Source: an uncultured Blautia sp. | GTDB lineage: Bacteria; Bacillota; Clostridia; Lachnospirales; Lachnospiraceae | Assembly: GCA_934371915.1 (NCBI GenBank) | Contig: CAKROE010000003.1 | Coordinates: 1 to 64,000 of the forward strand | Direction: 5' to 3' | DNA: 64,000 nt | In this document: positions 34,201-42,346 of the stretch, in pieces | Position numbering within the stretch: position 1 is the stretch's first letter | How the letters are laid out: each line of letters begins with the position of its first letter | The notes under the pieces: model-generated | Database searches by the model: none | Seen by the model: the letters and a program-made list of their open reading frames with translations, nothing else | Told to the model about the DNA's origin: nothing | Position numbers and translations under genes: made by a program

Positions 34201-34418
34201 ACTTCTACTGTCAGTGGCTCGATGTAAACTTTATCTGCAATATCCTTATCTGTCATGATCGTCGCAGGATTGGAGTTCAGAAGAACTACTTCCATGCCTT
34301 CTTCTTTCAGAGAACGGCAGGCCTGTGTACCTGCGTAGTCAAACTCTGCTGCCTGACCGATGATAATCGGACCGGATCCAATTACAAGAACTTTATGTAT
34401 ATCTTTATTTCTCGGCAT
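31203..34418 (-). CDS. carB: Carbamoyl-phosphate synthase large subunit
   Basis: A 1071-aa protein of standard CarB length with two ATP-grasp halves: [33 protein letters not shown] at the start and [50 protein letters not shown] in the second half, plus a C-terminal MGS-like allosteric domain ([25 protein letters not shown]). It makes carbamoyl phosphate from bicarbonate, ATP and ammonia supplied by CarA, for pyrimidine and arginine synthesis. Its start overlaps the end of carA by 14 bases. GGGAGGA precedes the ATG. Confidence 0.98.
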   Translation of the reverse strand: [1071 protein letters not shown]

Positions 34419-35493
34419 GATCTGTTCCTCCCATCATTTTCATAAATCTGTCAAACAGGTAGCTGGAATCCTGCGGTCCCGGGCATGCTTCCGGATGGAA
34501 CTGAACGGTAAAGATGTTCTTTCCTTCGTAAGCCATTCCTTCATTTGTACCATCGTTTACATTGATAAATGCAGGTTTGGCAATGCCCTTTTTCTCAAGG
34601 CCTTCTGCATCTACCACATAACCATGGTTCTGTGAAGAAATGTAAACGCGTCCTGTCTCAAGGTCTTTTACCGGATGGTTGCCGCCGCGGTGTCCGTATT
34701 TCATCTTGTGTGTATCACCGCCTGTTGCAAGCGCCATAAGCTGATGTCCAAGACAGATTGCAAAAATCGGTACATCGGATTCATAAAGTTTGCGGATTTC
34801 TTCTATAATAATGGTACATTCTTTCGGGTCTCCAGGGCCGTTGCTCAGCATGATTCCGTCCGGAGCATCTTTCAGAATCTCTTCTGCCGGTGTCAGTGCC
34901 GGATAGATTGTCACCTGACATCCTCTTTCATTCAGAGAACGTGCAATATTGCGTTTTGCTCCAAAGTCCATGAGTGCTACTTTTGGTCCGTTTCCTTTGA
35001 GTACTTCTTTTTCCTTGCAGGTAACTTTTTCAACTACTTTTCCTGTTGTATATGCTTTTAAGCGGGGGATTATTTCGTCTAAATCATAGTTTTCATTGAC
35101 AGTGATCATACCATTCATGGTACCTTTTTCACGAAGAATTTTGGTGAGAGCACGGGTATCAATACCGGCAATACCCGGAATATCATGTTTTTCAAGAAAA
35201 TGCTGAATTGTGTCCACGCTTCTGAAGTTACTTGGGACACGTGATAATTCACGAACAATAAAACCATCAATCCATGGTTTTCTGGATTCCTGGTCCTCAT
35301 AACAAATACCATAGTTACCAATCAGAGGGTAGGTCATGCAGACAGCCTGTCCTGCATACGACGGGTCGGTCATTACTTCAAGATATCCGGTCATGGATGT
35401 GTTAAACACGATTTCGCTGATGACTTCTCTTGTCGAACCGATGTTTGTTCCTTTAAAAACATGGCCGTCTTCTAATATCAGAAATGCTTTCAT
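34405..35493 (-). CDS. carA: Carbamoyl-phosphate synthase small subunit
   Basis: A 362-aa glutamine amidotransferase: N-terminal CarA domain (LILEDGHVFKGTNIGSTREVISEIVFNTSMTGYLEVMTDPSYAGQAVCMTYPLIGNYG) and class-I amidotransferase domain with the nucleophile Cys in FAICLGHQLMALATGG and the His-x-Glu in VQFHPEACPGP. It supplies ammonia to CarB. The 257 bases upstream contain no evident PyrR-binding loop or attenuator; the sequence there is mostly A/T-rich and also carries the promoter of the divergent tRNA gene. Confidence 0.98.
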   Translation of the reverse strand: MKAFLILEDGHVFKGTNIGSTREVISEIVFNTSMTGYLEVMTDPSYAGQAVCMTYPLIGNYGICYEDQESRKPWIDGFIVRELSRVPSNFRSVDTIQHFLEKHDIPGIAGIDTRALTKILREKGTMNGMITVNENYDLDEIIPRLKAYTTGKVVEKVTCKEKEVLKGNGPKVALMDFGAKRNIARSLNERGCQVTIYPALTPAEEILKDAPDGIMLSNGPGDPKECTIIIEEIRKLYESDVPIFAICLGHQLMALATGGDTHKMKYGHRGGNHPVKDLETGRVYISSQNHGYVVDAEGLEKKGIAKPAFINVNDGTNEGMAYEGKNIFTVQFHPEACPGPQDSSYLFDRFMKMMGGTDHAEK

Positions 35494-35681
35494 ATAATCT
35501 CCCTTTCTCTTGTTTTATCCTAAATCTTCAAGATTGTATCACAAGAGCTTTTGTTTTTCAACAGGTTAAAGTACTAAAAATAATTAAGTTGTTCAAAAAA
35601 ACTTTGTTCTGATGATTGATTTGGTAAATTGTTGCTTTTGCAAGTATTATTAAAAAAATTTAATTTTTTTTATTTTTTCTA

Positions 35682-35710
35682 TTGACATTTGGGTTTTGTT
35701 GCGTTATTAT
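35682..35710 (+). promoter_or_regulatory. Promoter of the tRNA-Leu gene
   Basis: TTGACA (35682-35687), a 17-base spacer and TATTAT (35705-35710) precede the tRNA by about 40 bases on the same strand. Confidence 0.8.
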
Positions 35711-35750
35711 AAACAGGCAGTCGACGAGAGCGGCTGATTCATAACGAAAT

Positions 35751-35834
35751 GCAGGAGTGGCGGAATTGGCAGACGCGCAGGCTTCAGGTGCCTGTGGTCG
35801 CAAGATCGTGTGGGTTCAAGTCCCATCTCCTGCA
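35751..35834 (+). tRNA. tRNA-Leu (anticodon CAG)
   Basis: The 84-base class-II tRNA folds with acceptor arms GCAGGAG and CTCCTGC, D-loop GGCGGAATTGGCAGAC, anticodon stem CAGGC/GCCTG around loop TTCAGGT, a variable arm and T-loop GGGTTCAAGTCCC. The anticodon CAG reads CUG. CCA is not encoded. T-rich sequence follows directly. Confidence 0.95.
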
Positions 35835-35861
35835 TTATTTTTTTATCTAAAAACAAAAAGC

Positions 35862-36106
35862 GTAAAATAAAGGATATGCTCTGATATAACAGATACCCGA
35901 TCCGGTAACAGCTTCGGAATTTGGAAACACTATGGCTATTCTCAGTCTGTTAAAACCATGAACCAAAAGCACATAACTCGCTGTCGCTCAGACAATGTGC
36001 TTTTGATCCATGACACAGCCTGCGAATAACCTGAGTGTTACCATAAATTCCTCCAGAGGTTACCGGATCGGGTATCTTTATATTCAGAGCTTTTCTTTAG
36101 TTTTAC
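35862..36106. repeat. Long imperfect palindrome 1 (MITE-like or structured RNA element)
   Basis: A 245-base gene-free element. The outer arms (GTAAAATAAAG / CTTTAGTTTTAC), next arms (GCTCTGATATAACAGATACC at 35878 and its near-perfect inverse ending at 36090) and inner arms (CATGAACCAAAAGCACAT / ATGTGCTTTTGATCCATG) nest into one long hairpin. The apical loop (35976-35994) reads ACTCGCTGTCGCTCAGACA. It lies about 28 bases downstream of tRNA-Leu. No ORF of note is present. Confidence 0.8.
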
Positions 36107-36170
36107 ATGTGGGGGCCGCTCACGCTCCGCACTATCCCGTATAAAGTCCGGTGCGGGATATCTGGAAACT

Positions 36171-36397
36171 TCAGAAAAATTCCCGGCAGGTATCATCTGG
36201 TATCGGCTCGCTTGAGGAACTTCGTGAAGGTATCTGGTTGTACAGGTTTTGCGTTGATGCAGAAAATGCTGCTGTCTGAGCGTCAGCGAGTTCTGCATTT
36301 TCTGTATCGTTTTTAGCAAAGTTCTGTACACCATGATATCTTAGAAGTTCCGATTTGAGCCAGTATCAGATGATACCTGCCGGGAATTTCCTTCTGA
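36171..36397. repeat. Long imperfect palindrome 2, related to palindrome 1
   Basis: A 227-base gene-free element whose arms (TCAGAA..AATTCCCGGCAGGTATCATCTG and its inverse) pair across nearly the whole length, with an inner GATGCAGAAAATGC / GCATTTTCTGTATC stem. The loop (36273-36291) reads TGTCTGAGCGTCAGCGAGT, the inverse of the palindrome-1 loop with one mismatch. The 36107-36170 spacer holds another small stem (CCGCAC/GTGCGG). Confidence 0.8.
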
Positions 36398-36446
36398 TTT
36401 TCTTATTATATCCCACCACCGGGAATCCTTTATCAATCTCTTCCTC

Positions 36447-37874
36447 TCACGCCCCTGCTATAAATGCCCGTATACTGAACGGTACATCTCTGTACTCCGG
36501 CCAGATCACAGCAAAGAACACGAACAGCGCCAGCACCATCAGTGCCACGCAGATCGCCGCGTACACACCTTTTCGCACTTTTTCATTCTTAACCGTCACA
36601 TCAAAGAGGTTTCCATATCCCATCACCATAAAATAAGTCATCGGGATCAGCATCGGCAGACTGTAACGTCCCTGCGGCTGATAATCAGATGCATAAGAAT
36701 AATACGCATTCAAAATATTCGGAATGATCATCGCGATCAACATGAACCAGTTAAACATCCCCTTCACGTTCCACTGCTTCTTCACGCGAAGCGCAAATGT
36801 TTTTACCGGATGCAGGAAGATCAGTAAAAATCCAGCCTTAATAAAGTCCATATAGTTGTTGATCAGCCACTTCGGCATGAACACATCCATATTTCCGAAT
36901 CTTCCCACGAAGCTTTCACTGACAAGTTCCACCCACGAAAATCCCTCAGATTTCGGGAAGCCCTGATTCAACATATCCCAGAAGGTGTAACCTGCCATCT
37001 GCGGAGTCTGTTTCTGAGATGGTTTGTAAGCCGGTTTTGCATACTTCTCTGCACAGATAGAAGAAGCATTCATACCAAGGAAATCCCCGTCATAGAGGAT
37101 GGCATTTCGGATAAACCACCATGCAGCCAGAATCAGAACAATTGCGCAGACCAGCAGACCTTTTTTTGCAAAATCTCCGTAGCTGCCGTTCTTCTTTGCC
37201 TCCATAAACAACGTAATACCAAAGAAGAAAATACTGCACAAAATAAATCCATATGCATTGTAATAAGACAGCGCACATACTGCCACGCCAACCGCCAGAA
37301 TGATGCAGTTTTTATATGTCCAGCCTTCCGTGAGATATCGCACCCACGCATAAATGATCACTGCCGTAGAAAATACCGCCAGTGCATCACAGTTAACATA
37401 AGTAAATACAAACAACGATCCCGGAAGCAAACCGACAAATGCAGCAAAAATCCAGGCTTTTCTGCGGTCAAAGAGACGCTTGCCCATATCCAGTGCCAGC
37501 CACACCGTACCAAGCCCCAGAAGAATGTTGACAAAACGTGCTGCCATGAGAAGTGCAAACGGTGCTGTCGTTATGAAACTTACCAGTTTCATAAACACTG
37601 CCGCTATCATATAGTCCAGAATCGGAGAAAATGCATATGAAATTCCCCATACAACATTTCGAACTGCAGGATCATCCCCGACCGGAAGACTTCCATGCTG
37701 ATAAATATAATAGGCGATCTGATATCTCATCGGCTCATCCGGTCCGGCGCCGTTTGGCTGAACTCTCGCCCACATCAGATAAAACACCAGAAGAAACAGG
37801 AAAAACAGAATTTCCACTACCGTTTCCGTACTGACTTTTTTACGTTTCAATACTCTTTCCTCCACTGCACTCAA
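36447..37874 (-). CDS. GT-C-like multipass membrane glycosyltransferase (DUF2142/GT39-like)
   Basis: A 475-aa protein with about eleven hydrophobic segments. The first extracytoplasmic loop carries GAGPDEPMRYQIAYYI, an acidic pair in the place where GT-C enzymes (GT39/ArnT-like, DUF2142) keep catalytic Asp/Glu. A long central loop (YKPSQKQTPQMAGYTFWDML) faces outward by prediction. Such enzymes take sugars from undecaprenyl-phosphate and place them on outer polymers. Its start overlaps the upstream aminotransferase gene by four bases (ATGA), placing it at the end of a coupled five-gene operon that begins with a GtrB/ArnC-like transferase. Function is inferred from fold and context. Confidence 0.7.
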   Translation of the reverse strand: MSAVEERVLKRKKVSTETVVEILFFLFLLVFYLMWARVQPNGAGPDEPMRYQIAYYIYQHGSLPVGDDPAVRNVVWGISYAFSPILDYMIAAVFMKLVSFITTAPFALLMAARFVNILLGLGTVWLALDMGKRLFDRRKAWIFAAFVGLLPGSLFVFTYVNCDALAVFSTAVIIYAWVRYLTEGWTYKNCIILAVGVAVCALSYYNAYGFILCSIFFFGITLFMEAKKNGSYGDFAKKGLLVCAIVLILAAWWFIRNAILYDGDFLGMNASSICAEKYAKPAYKPSQKQTPQMAGYTFWDMLNQGFPKSEGFSWVELVSESFVGRFGNMDVFMPKWLINNYMDFIKAGFLLIFLHPVKTFALRVKKQWNVKGMFNWFMLIAMIIPNILNAYYSYASDYQPQGRYSLPMLIPMTYFMVMGYGNLFDVTVKNEKVRKGVYAAICVALMVLALFVFFAVIWPEYRDVPFSIRAFIAGA

Positions 37875-38998
37875 AATTCAAACTGATGGATCTTTTCTGC
37901 AATATAATCCACATCATCCATAGAAAGATCATAAAACATCGGAAGTCTCAGAAGACGTTCGCTCTCCTTCGTCGTATATACATCTTCACCACAGAATCTT
38001 CCAAACTTTTCTCCTGCCGGGGAACTGTGAAGCGGAACATAATGAAATGCCGGTGCGATTCCGTTTTCACGAAGATATGCGATCAGTCTGGTACGGGTCG
38101 CCAGATCTTTCACCTTGATATAGTACATATGCGCATTATGTGCACAGCCATCCGGGACAAAAGGACGGTCAAGTTTGCCCTGTGCTTCCAGATCTGCCAG
38201 TCTCTCATGATAACCGTCATAAACCTGATGACGTTTACGGTTGATCTTGTCGCATTCTTCCAGCTGCGCATACAGATACGCCGCATTCATCTCACTTGGA
38301 AGATAAGAAGAACCGTAATCGATCCAGCGATATTTATCTACCTGTCCACGGAAAAATTTACTCCTGTCCGTGCCCTTTTCCCTGAGGACTTCTGCTTTTT
38401 CCTGATATTCATTTTTCTGGAAAACAAGTGCACCGCCCTCACCCATTGTGAAGTTTTTGGTCTCGTGGAAACTATAACAGCCAAAATCACCGATCGTTCC
38501 CAGAGCTTTTCCATGATAGTAGGCATCTACGCCCTGTGCAGCATCTTCCACAACTTTCAGATTATATTTCTGTGCAATTTCCATAATCCTGTTCATCTCA
38601 CATGCAACACCTGCATAGTGAACCGGAACGATTGCCCTGGTTTTGTCGGTAATTGCCTGTTCAATAAGATTTTCATCAATATTCATCGTATCCGGTCTGA
38701 TATCTACAAATACGATTTTTGCACCACGGAGCACAAAGGCATCCGCCGTCGAAACAAAGGTATAAGACGGCATGATCACTTCGTCTCCCGGCTGGATATC
38801 ACTTAAAAATGCCGCCATTTCCAGCGCATGTGTACAGGATGTCGTCAGAAACACCTGATTGACCTCGAAACGTTTCTTCATCCATTCGGAACACAGCTTT
38901 GTGTATTTGCCATCACCGCAGAGCATTCCCTGCGCAACCGCATCCTGAATATAATTTAATTCTTTTCCGACAAGTGCCGGTCTGTTAAAATCGATCAT
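37871..38998 (-). CDS. rffA: dTDP-4-amino-4,6-dideoxygalactose transaminase-like aminotransferase
   Basis: A 375-aa DegT/DnrJ/EryC1/StrS sugar aminotransferase close to RffA/WecE: IDFNRPALVGKELNYIQDAV, FLTTSCTHALEMAAFLSDIQPGDEVIMPSYTFVSTADAFVLRGAKIVFVDIRPDTMNIDE, VVEDAAQGV and the PLP Lys in SFHETKNFTMGEGGAL. It should convert a dTDP-4-keto-6-deoxyhexose to the 4-amino sugar with PLP and glutamate. It lies third from the transcript end, nine bases after the ATP-grasp gene, and its stop overlaps the GT-C-like gene. The dTDP-sugar route also feeds rhamnose, matching rfbD at 56656. Confidence 0.88.
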   Translation of the reverse strand: MIDFNRPALVGKELNYIQDAVAQGMLCGDGKYTKLCSEWMKKRFEVNQVFLTTSCTHALEMAAFLSDIQPGDEVIMPSYTFVSTADAFVLRGAKIVFVDIRPDTMNIDENLIEQAITDKTRAIVPVHYAGVACEMNRIMEIAQKYNLKVVEDAAQGVDAYYHGKALGTIGDFGCYSFHETKNFTMGEGGALVFQKNEYQEKAEVLREKGTDRSKFFRGQVDKYRWIDYGSSYLPSEMNAAYLYAQLEECDKINRKRHQVYDGYHERLADLEAQGKLDRPFVPDGCAHNAHMYYIKVKDLATRTRLIAYLRENGIAPAFHYVPLHSSPAGEKFGRFCGEDVYTTKESERLLRLPMFYDLSMDDVDYIAEKIHQFEF

Positions 38999-39007
38999 CT
39001 GTCTCCT

Positions 39008-40291
39008 CTACTCTTCTGTTATAAAATAATCCGGCATCTGGTTTCGATATGTAATCTCCTGCCCGTCCGGATCAGTCATACTCATCTCGTCAAAGAAATA
39101 TCCGGTAATCTCATCCAGTTTTTCTCTGCTCTCTGATTCCATATAATATAGTGCAAGATATGGATTCGGTCCATATTCCACTACAGTCTCACCTGTCTTA
39201 TAAAAGATCCACGGTTTGACTACAGCTTCATTTCCGGCAAGTTCATATGCCTTTGTCTGATCAGCAATCTTACGAAGTTTTCCATGGAAATATACAACTG
39301 CTCCATGATGCAGCGGATGAAAAACATCATGTCCTGCGAACATCTCCAGTATTTTTTCCTTCTGATATACACCGGCCAGCAAAAGTTCTTCTATATTAAA
39401 ACCATAGACCATATCGGTCAGTTCATGCTCATAGCCAAAAAATCTTGCCGCGATCTCGCAAACCTGAATGCCTTTACCAGGCTTCCAGAAAAACTGCATC
39501 GAAAGTGGTCCATCCATCTGACCCGTGTGTGCAATATAAGACTGAAGCAGATTCTTCGCAGGTTCATAAACATGAGCAAGAAGACGGGACGGATAAACAT
39601 TTCGCGTACTGAGCGGAAGCATATCTGCCCCCGGCTGTGTCTTCTCTCTGTCTGCAATGCTGATCACGTTTACCTCTCCATCAGCGACCCAGGTCATCAT
39701 ATTAAACTCAAATCCATCGTTGTACTCTTCTACAAGTACCTCTTCCAGATCTGTAAATTCTGCGGTCCGCGTAACCTGCTCTGACAGTTCCCTCTCGTCA
39801 TGGATAATATAGATTCCTCTTGAACCATATTTATCCATCGGCTTACTGATCAGAGGATACGACAGATTTTGAACCAGCTGTTTTATTTTATCCGGTTCGC
39901 AGGACAGACTTACCGGTATTTTTACATAACCAGGTGTCGGAAGCCCAAGCTCCGAAAGGGTCTGACGGCACACGGATTTATCGCGATACCATGGAAGCTG
40001 CTCCGGTTTCAGATAGCACGGGAGATCTGCCTTCGCCGCAATTTTGACCATACATTCCATCAAAAGATCAGAAAACGAAGTGATGATTCCATCGACCTTT
40101 TCCTTCTTACAGAGTTCTGCAATCGCATCTGTATCTGTCACCGGTAAAACATACGAAGCATCGGCATATGCCCGCGCCTCTCCATTCGGATAGCCGTCAC
40201 AGACGATCGTATAATATCCTTTTTGTTTTGCTTTCTGTACGAGCTGTACAAATTCCCCAAGCGTTCCCAGAATCAATAATCTGTGGTTCAT
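39008..40291 (-). CDS. ATP-grasp family ligase
   Basis: A 427-aa protein with a pre-ATP-grasp domain (LLILGTLGEFVQLVQKAKQKGYYTIVCDGYP) and ATP-grasp core (YPLISKPMDKYGSRGIYIIHDERELSEQV, EEVLVEEYNDGFEFNMMTWVADGEV, VCEIAARFFGYEHELTDMVYGFNIEELLL). Family members form amide or similar bonds using ATP, including carboxylate-amine ligases. In this operon, between two aminotransferases, it may join an amino acid or acyl group to an amino sugar. The start at 40291 overlaps the preceding stop as ATGA and is preferred to 40309. Substrate unassigned. Confidence 0.8.
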   Translation of the reverse strand: MNHRLLILGTLGEFVQLVQKAKQKGYYTIVCDGYPNGEARAYADASYVLPVTDTDAIAELCKKEKVDGIITSFSDLLMECMVKIAAKADLPCYLKPEQLPWYRDKSVCRQTLSELGLPTPGYVKIPVSLSCEPDKIKQLVQNLSYPLISKPMDKYGSRGIYIIHDERELSEQVTRTAEFTDLEEVLVEEYNDGFEFNMMTWVADGEVNVISIADREKTQPGADMLPLSTRNVYPSRLLAHVYEPAKNLLQSYIAHTGQMDGPLSMQFFWKPGKGIQVCEIAARFFGYEHELTDMVYGFNIEELLLAGVYQKEKILEMFAGHDVFHPLHHGAVVYFHGKLRKIADQTKAYELAGNEAVVKPWIFYKTGETVVEYGPNPYLALYYMESESREKLDEITGYFFDEMSMTDPDGQEITYRNQMPDYFITEE

Positions 40292-41256
40292 TCTGTGGAT
40301 GCCTCCCATTCTCTGATCCTTGCTGCCATGTATCTCATCTCCTCTTCACCATATCGCTGATCGCACGGCAGAGGAAGTATATTTGCTGCCCACTGGTATT
40401 CCAGCGAATCTTCACTGCACTGTTCAAACATGTTTTTCCAGTAAGTCGGCACAAAAATTTTGTGTCCCGCCAGCCATCTGCGAAGCTCCATCCCATTCTC
40501 ATGATAATATGGATATGCAAACGGACCTTCCGGAATCACACGGTTAAATACAGTCTCTGACGGGAGCAGTTCGGAAAGAAGTGCATAATTCTCTTCTCGC
40601 TGCTTTTTACCCTTCTCATAATCAATTGCTCTGAGAAAGTTGCATGTCAACCGTGACATCTTCCGGATCTCCATGCCCTCATAACCGGCTGCATTGTCAA
40701 GCATTGCCTGATAATATTTCCCTGCATTTTCTTCGTAACGTCCCAGAATGTGGCTCATACGCGCACCGGATCTGTCCTCCGGCTTTTCCCCGGATAAAAC
40801 AACATCCGAAGATACGTATGCCCCATCACTGACGCCCCAAAATTTCCGGCAGGAATACAGGGTATCCACTCCCTTAAGTGGTTTCTGAAAAAACGCATGC
40901 GTATGATCCACGATCACATTGCCATAAACCTTCTGACAGTACAGGATTTTTTCGTCCGTGAGCTGACCATAATAACTGACCAGATAGAGACATTCCTCTG
41001 CCGGAAGTCTCCTTTCTTCCAGAAGAATGTTTAAATCTGCATCAAGATGGTAGAATTCCACTTCAATATCATGCTCTACACAGATATCAATGACGGACTG
41101 GCAAAGAAACACCGGAAGATATATCTTCTTATAGCGACGCGTCTCAAGAAGCCACAATAATGCAGTCCTTCCGAGATTTACTTTATACAGGTCCGGATAG
41201 TACTCCTCTCCCGCCATTTCCTCCAGTTCAAAATAACCGCCGATTTCTTTTTTCAT
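40288..41256 (-). CDS. Atypical DegT-like PLP aminotransferase
   Basis: A 322-aa protein, shorter than typical DegT enzymes, yet keeping fold-type-I features: NLGRTALLWLLETRRYKKIYLPVFLCQSVI near the N-terminus, VIVDHTHAF with the PLP-ring Asp, and a candidate Schiff-base Lys in DTLYSCRKFWGVSDGAYV. It could act on a nucleotide sugar, an amino acid precursor, or another carbonyl. The start shares one base with the upstream stop (TGATG) and the stop overlaps the ATP-grasp gene by four bases, so the three products are probably made in fixed ratio. Specific reaction unknown. Confidence 0.75.
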   Translation of the reverse strand: MKKEIGGYFELEEMAGEEYYPDLYKVNLGRTALLWLLETRRYKKIYLPVFLCQSVIDICVEHDIEVEFYHLDADLNILLEERRLPAEECLYLVSYYGQLTDEKILYCQKVYGNVIVDHTHAFFQKPLKGVDTLYSCRKFWGVSDGAYVSSDVVLSGEKPEDRSGARMSHILGRYEENAGKYYQAMLDNAAGYEGMEIRKMSRLTCNFLRAIDYEKGKKQREENYALLSELLPSETVFNRVIPEGPFAYPYYHENGMELRRWLAGHKIFVPTYWKNMFEQCSEDSLEYQWAANILPLPCDQRYGEEEMRYMAARIREWEASTE

Positions 41257-42188
41257 CAGTCTGTGTCCTCCCGACGGATCACGTAGTGAGGCATTTTTTT
41301 CGCCTCATTCAAAATATTCATCAGATAAATCCCCATAATACCGATTGATAACAGGATCAGCCCGAAAAAAGCGAGCATCACCAGCATTAAGGATGTCCAG
41401 CCTTCAACTGAAATTCCAAATGCAAAATAACGGATCAGGAAATAAACTGCCATCACCATACTTATCAGAAAACTTACAATACCGATATTTCGAACCATAA
41501 GAAGCGGAAATGCAGTATGTGCGGTAATATCATAGATCAGATCCTTCAGAAGTCTCTTGAAGGAGTAGCCGCTCTTTCCGTATGCTCTGGCGGCATGCTG
41601 TACCGGCACATTGATAATACGATTCGAGGTCAGTACCAGAAGGTTGCCGATCTGCGGCAGATATGTATTCGTCTTTACCATCGCATCTACAAGGAAACGA
41701 CGGATCAGACGGTAACTGGTGATCTGGAGATTCGGATCCTTACCAAGCATTTTGGATGTCGCCCACACAGAAAACTTCGTACCAAGTCTGCGAATAAATC
41801 CATGCTTTCTTCCTTCATAACTTGCGATGATCGCGTCCACGTCATCACGCTCTCTCATTACATTAACCATCTTCGGCAGTTCCTCCGGCTGATGCTGCAG
41901 ATCATCGTCCATTGTTACGACAAAATCTCCGCGGACATGTGCAAAACCGCACAAAAGTGCCGGATGCTGGCCAAAGTTTCTTGCCATCTGTATAATTCTG
42001 ACTCTCTGATCTTTGTTCCGAAGCTCTGTCATCACTTCAAAAGAACGGTCTTTCGATCCGTCATCGACGAGAATCAGCTCAAAATCTTCTTTTATGACCT
42101 CCCGGAAAACCTTTTCCAGGCGGGTATAAAGTTCCTCAAGCGTATGTTCTGAATTATACACAGGAACCACAACGGAATACAAACTCAT
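41256..42188 (-). CDS. Polyprenyl-phosphate glycosyltransferase (GtrB/ArnC/DPM1-like GT2)
   Basis: A 310-aa GT2 enzyme with an N-terminal catalytic domain (YSVVVPVYNSEHTLEELYTRLE, ELILVDDGSKDRSFEVM, MARNFGQHPALLCGFAHVRGDFVVTMDDDLQHQPEELPKM) and two C-terminal transmembrane segments (about residues 235-300). This layout is that of GtrB/ArnC/DPM1 enzymes, which transfer a sugar from a nucleotide donor to undecaprenyl phosphate on the cytoplasmic face. It is the first gene of the coupled operon and is divergent from two SMR-type genes that could flip its product. Confidence 0.9.
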   Translation of the reverse strand: MSLYSVVVPVYNSEHTLEELYTRLEKVFREVIKEDFELILVDDGSKDRSFEVMTELRNKDQRVRIIQMARNFGQHPALLCGFAHVRGDFVVTMDDDLQHQPEELPKMVNVMRERDDVDAIIASYEGRKHGFIRRLGTKFSVWATSKMLGKDPNLQITSYRLIRRFLVDAMVKTNTYLPQIGNLLVLTSNRIINVPVQHAARAYGKSGYSFKRLLKDLIYDITAHTAFPLLMVRNIGIVSFLISMVMAVYFLIRYFAFGISVEGWTSLMLVMLAFFGLILLSIGIMGIYLMNILNEAKKMPHYVIRREDTD

Positions 42189-42346
42189 ATGTTTTCCTCG
42201 CTCTTTCTAATTATAGCATTCATTTTTATCATATCATTTTCGATATGTCTTGTAAAGCAATCAAAAAATTCCTGTCGATTCCTATTTTAAATCCACGGTA
42301 TTTGTTGTACAATGTCAGAAAACCATTTATATTTTTCGGAGGAACC

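Noticed and set aside
35494-35681. PyrR attenuator upstream of carA
   Set aside because: No PyrR-loop consensus and no terminator/antiterminator pair could be found in the AT-rich leader.
35862-36397. Insertion-sequence remnant with transposase
   Set aside because: No reading frame with transposase features is present; only inverted repeats are seen, so it is kept as a repeat element.
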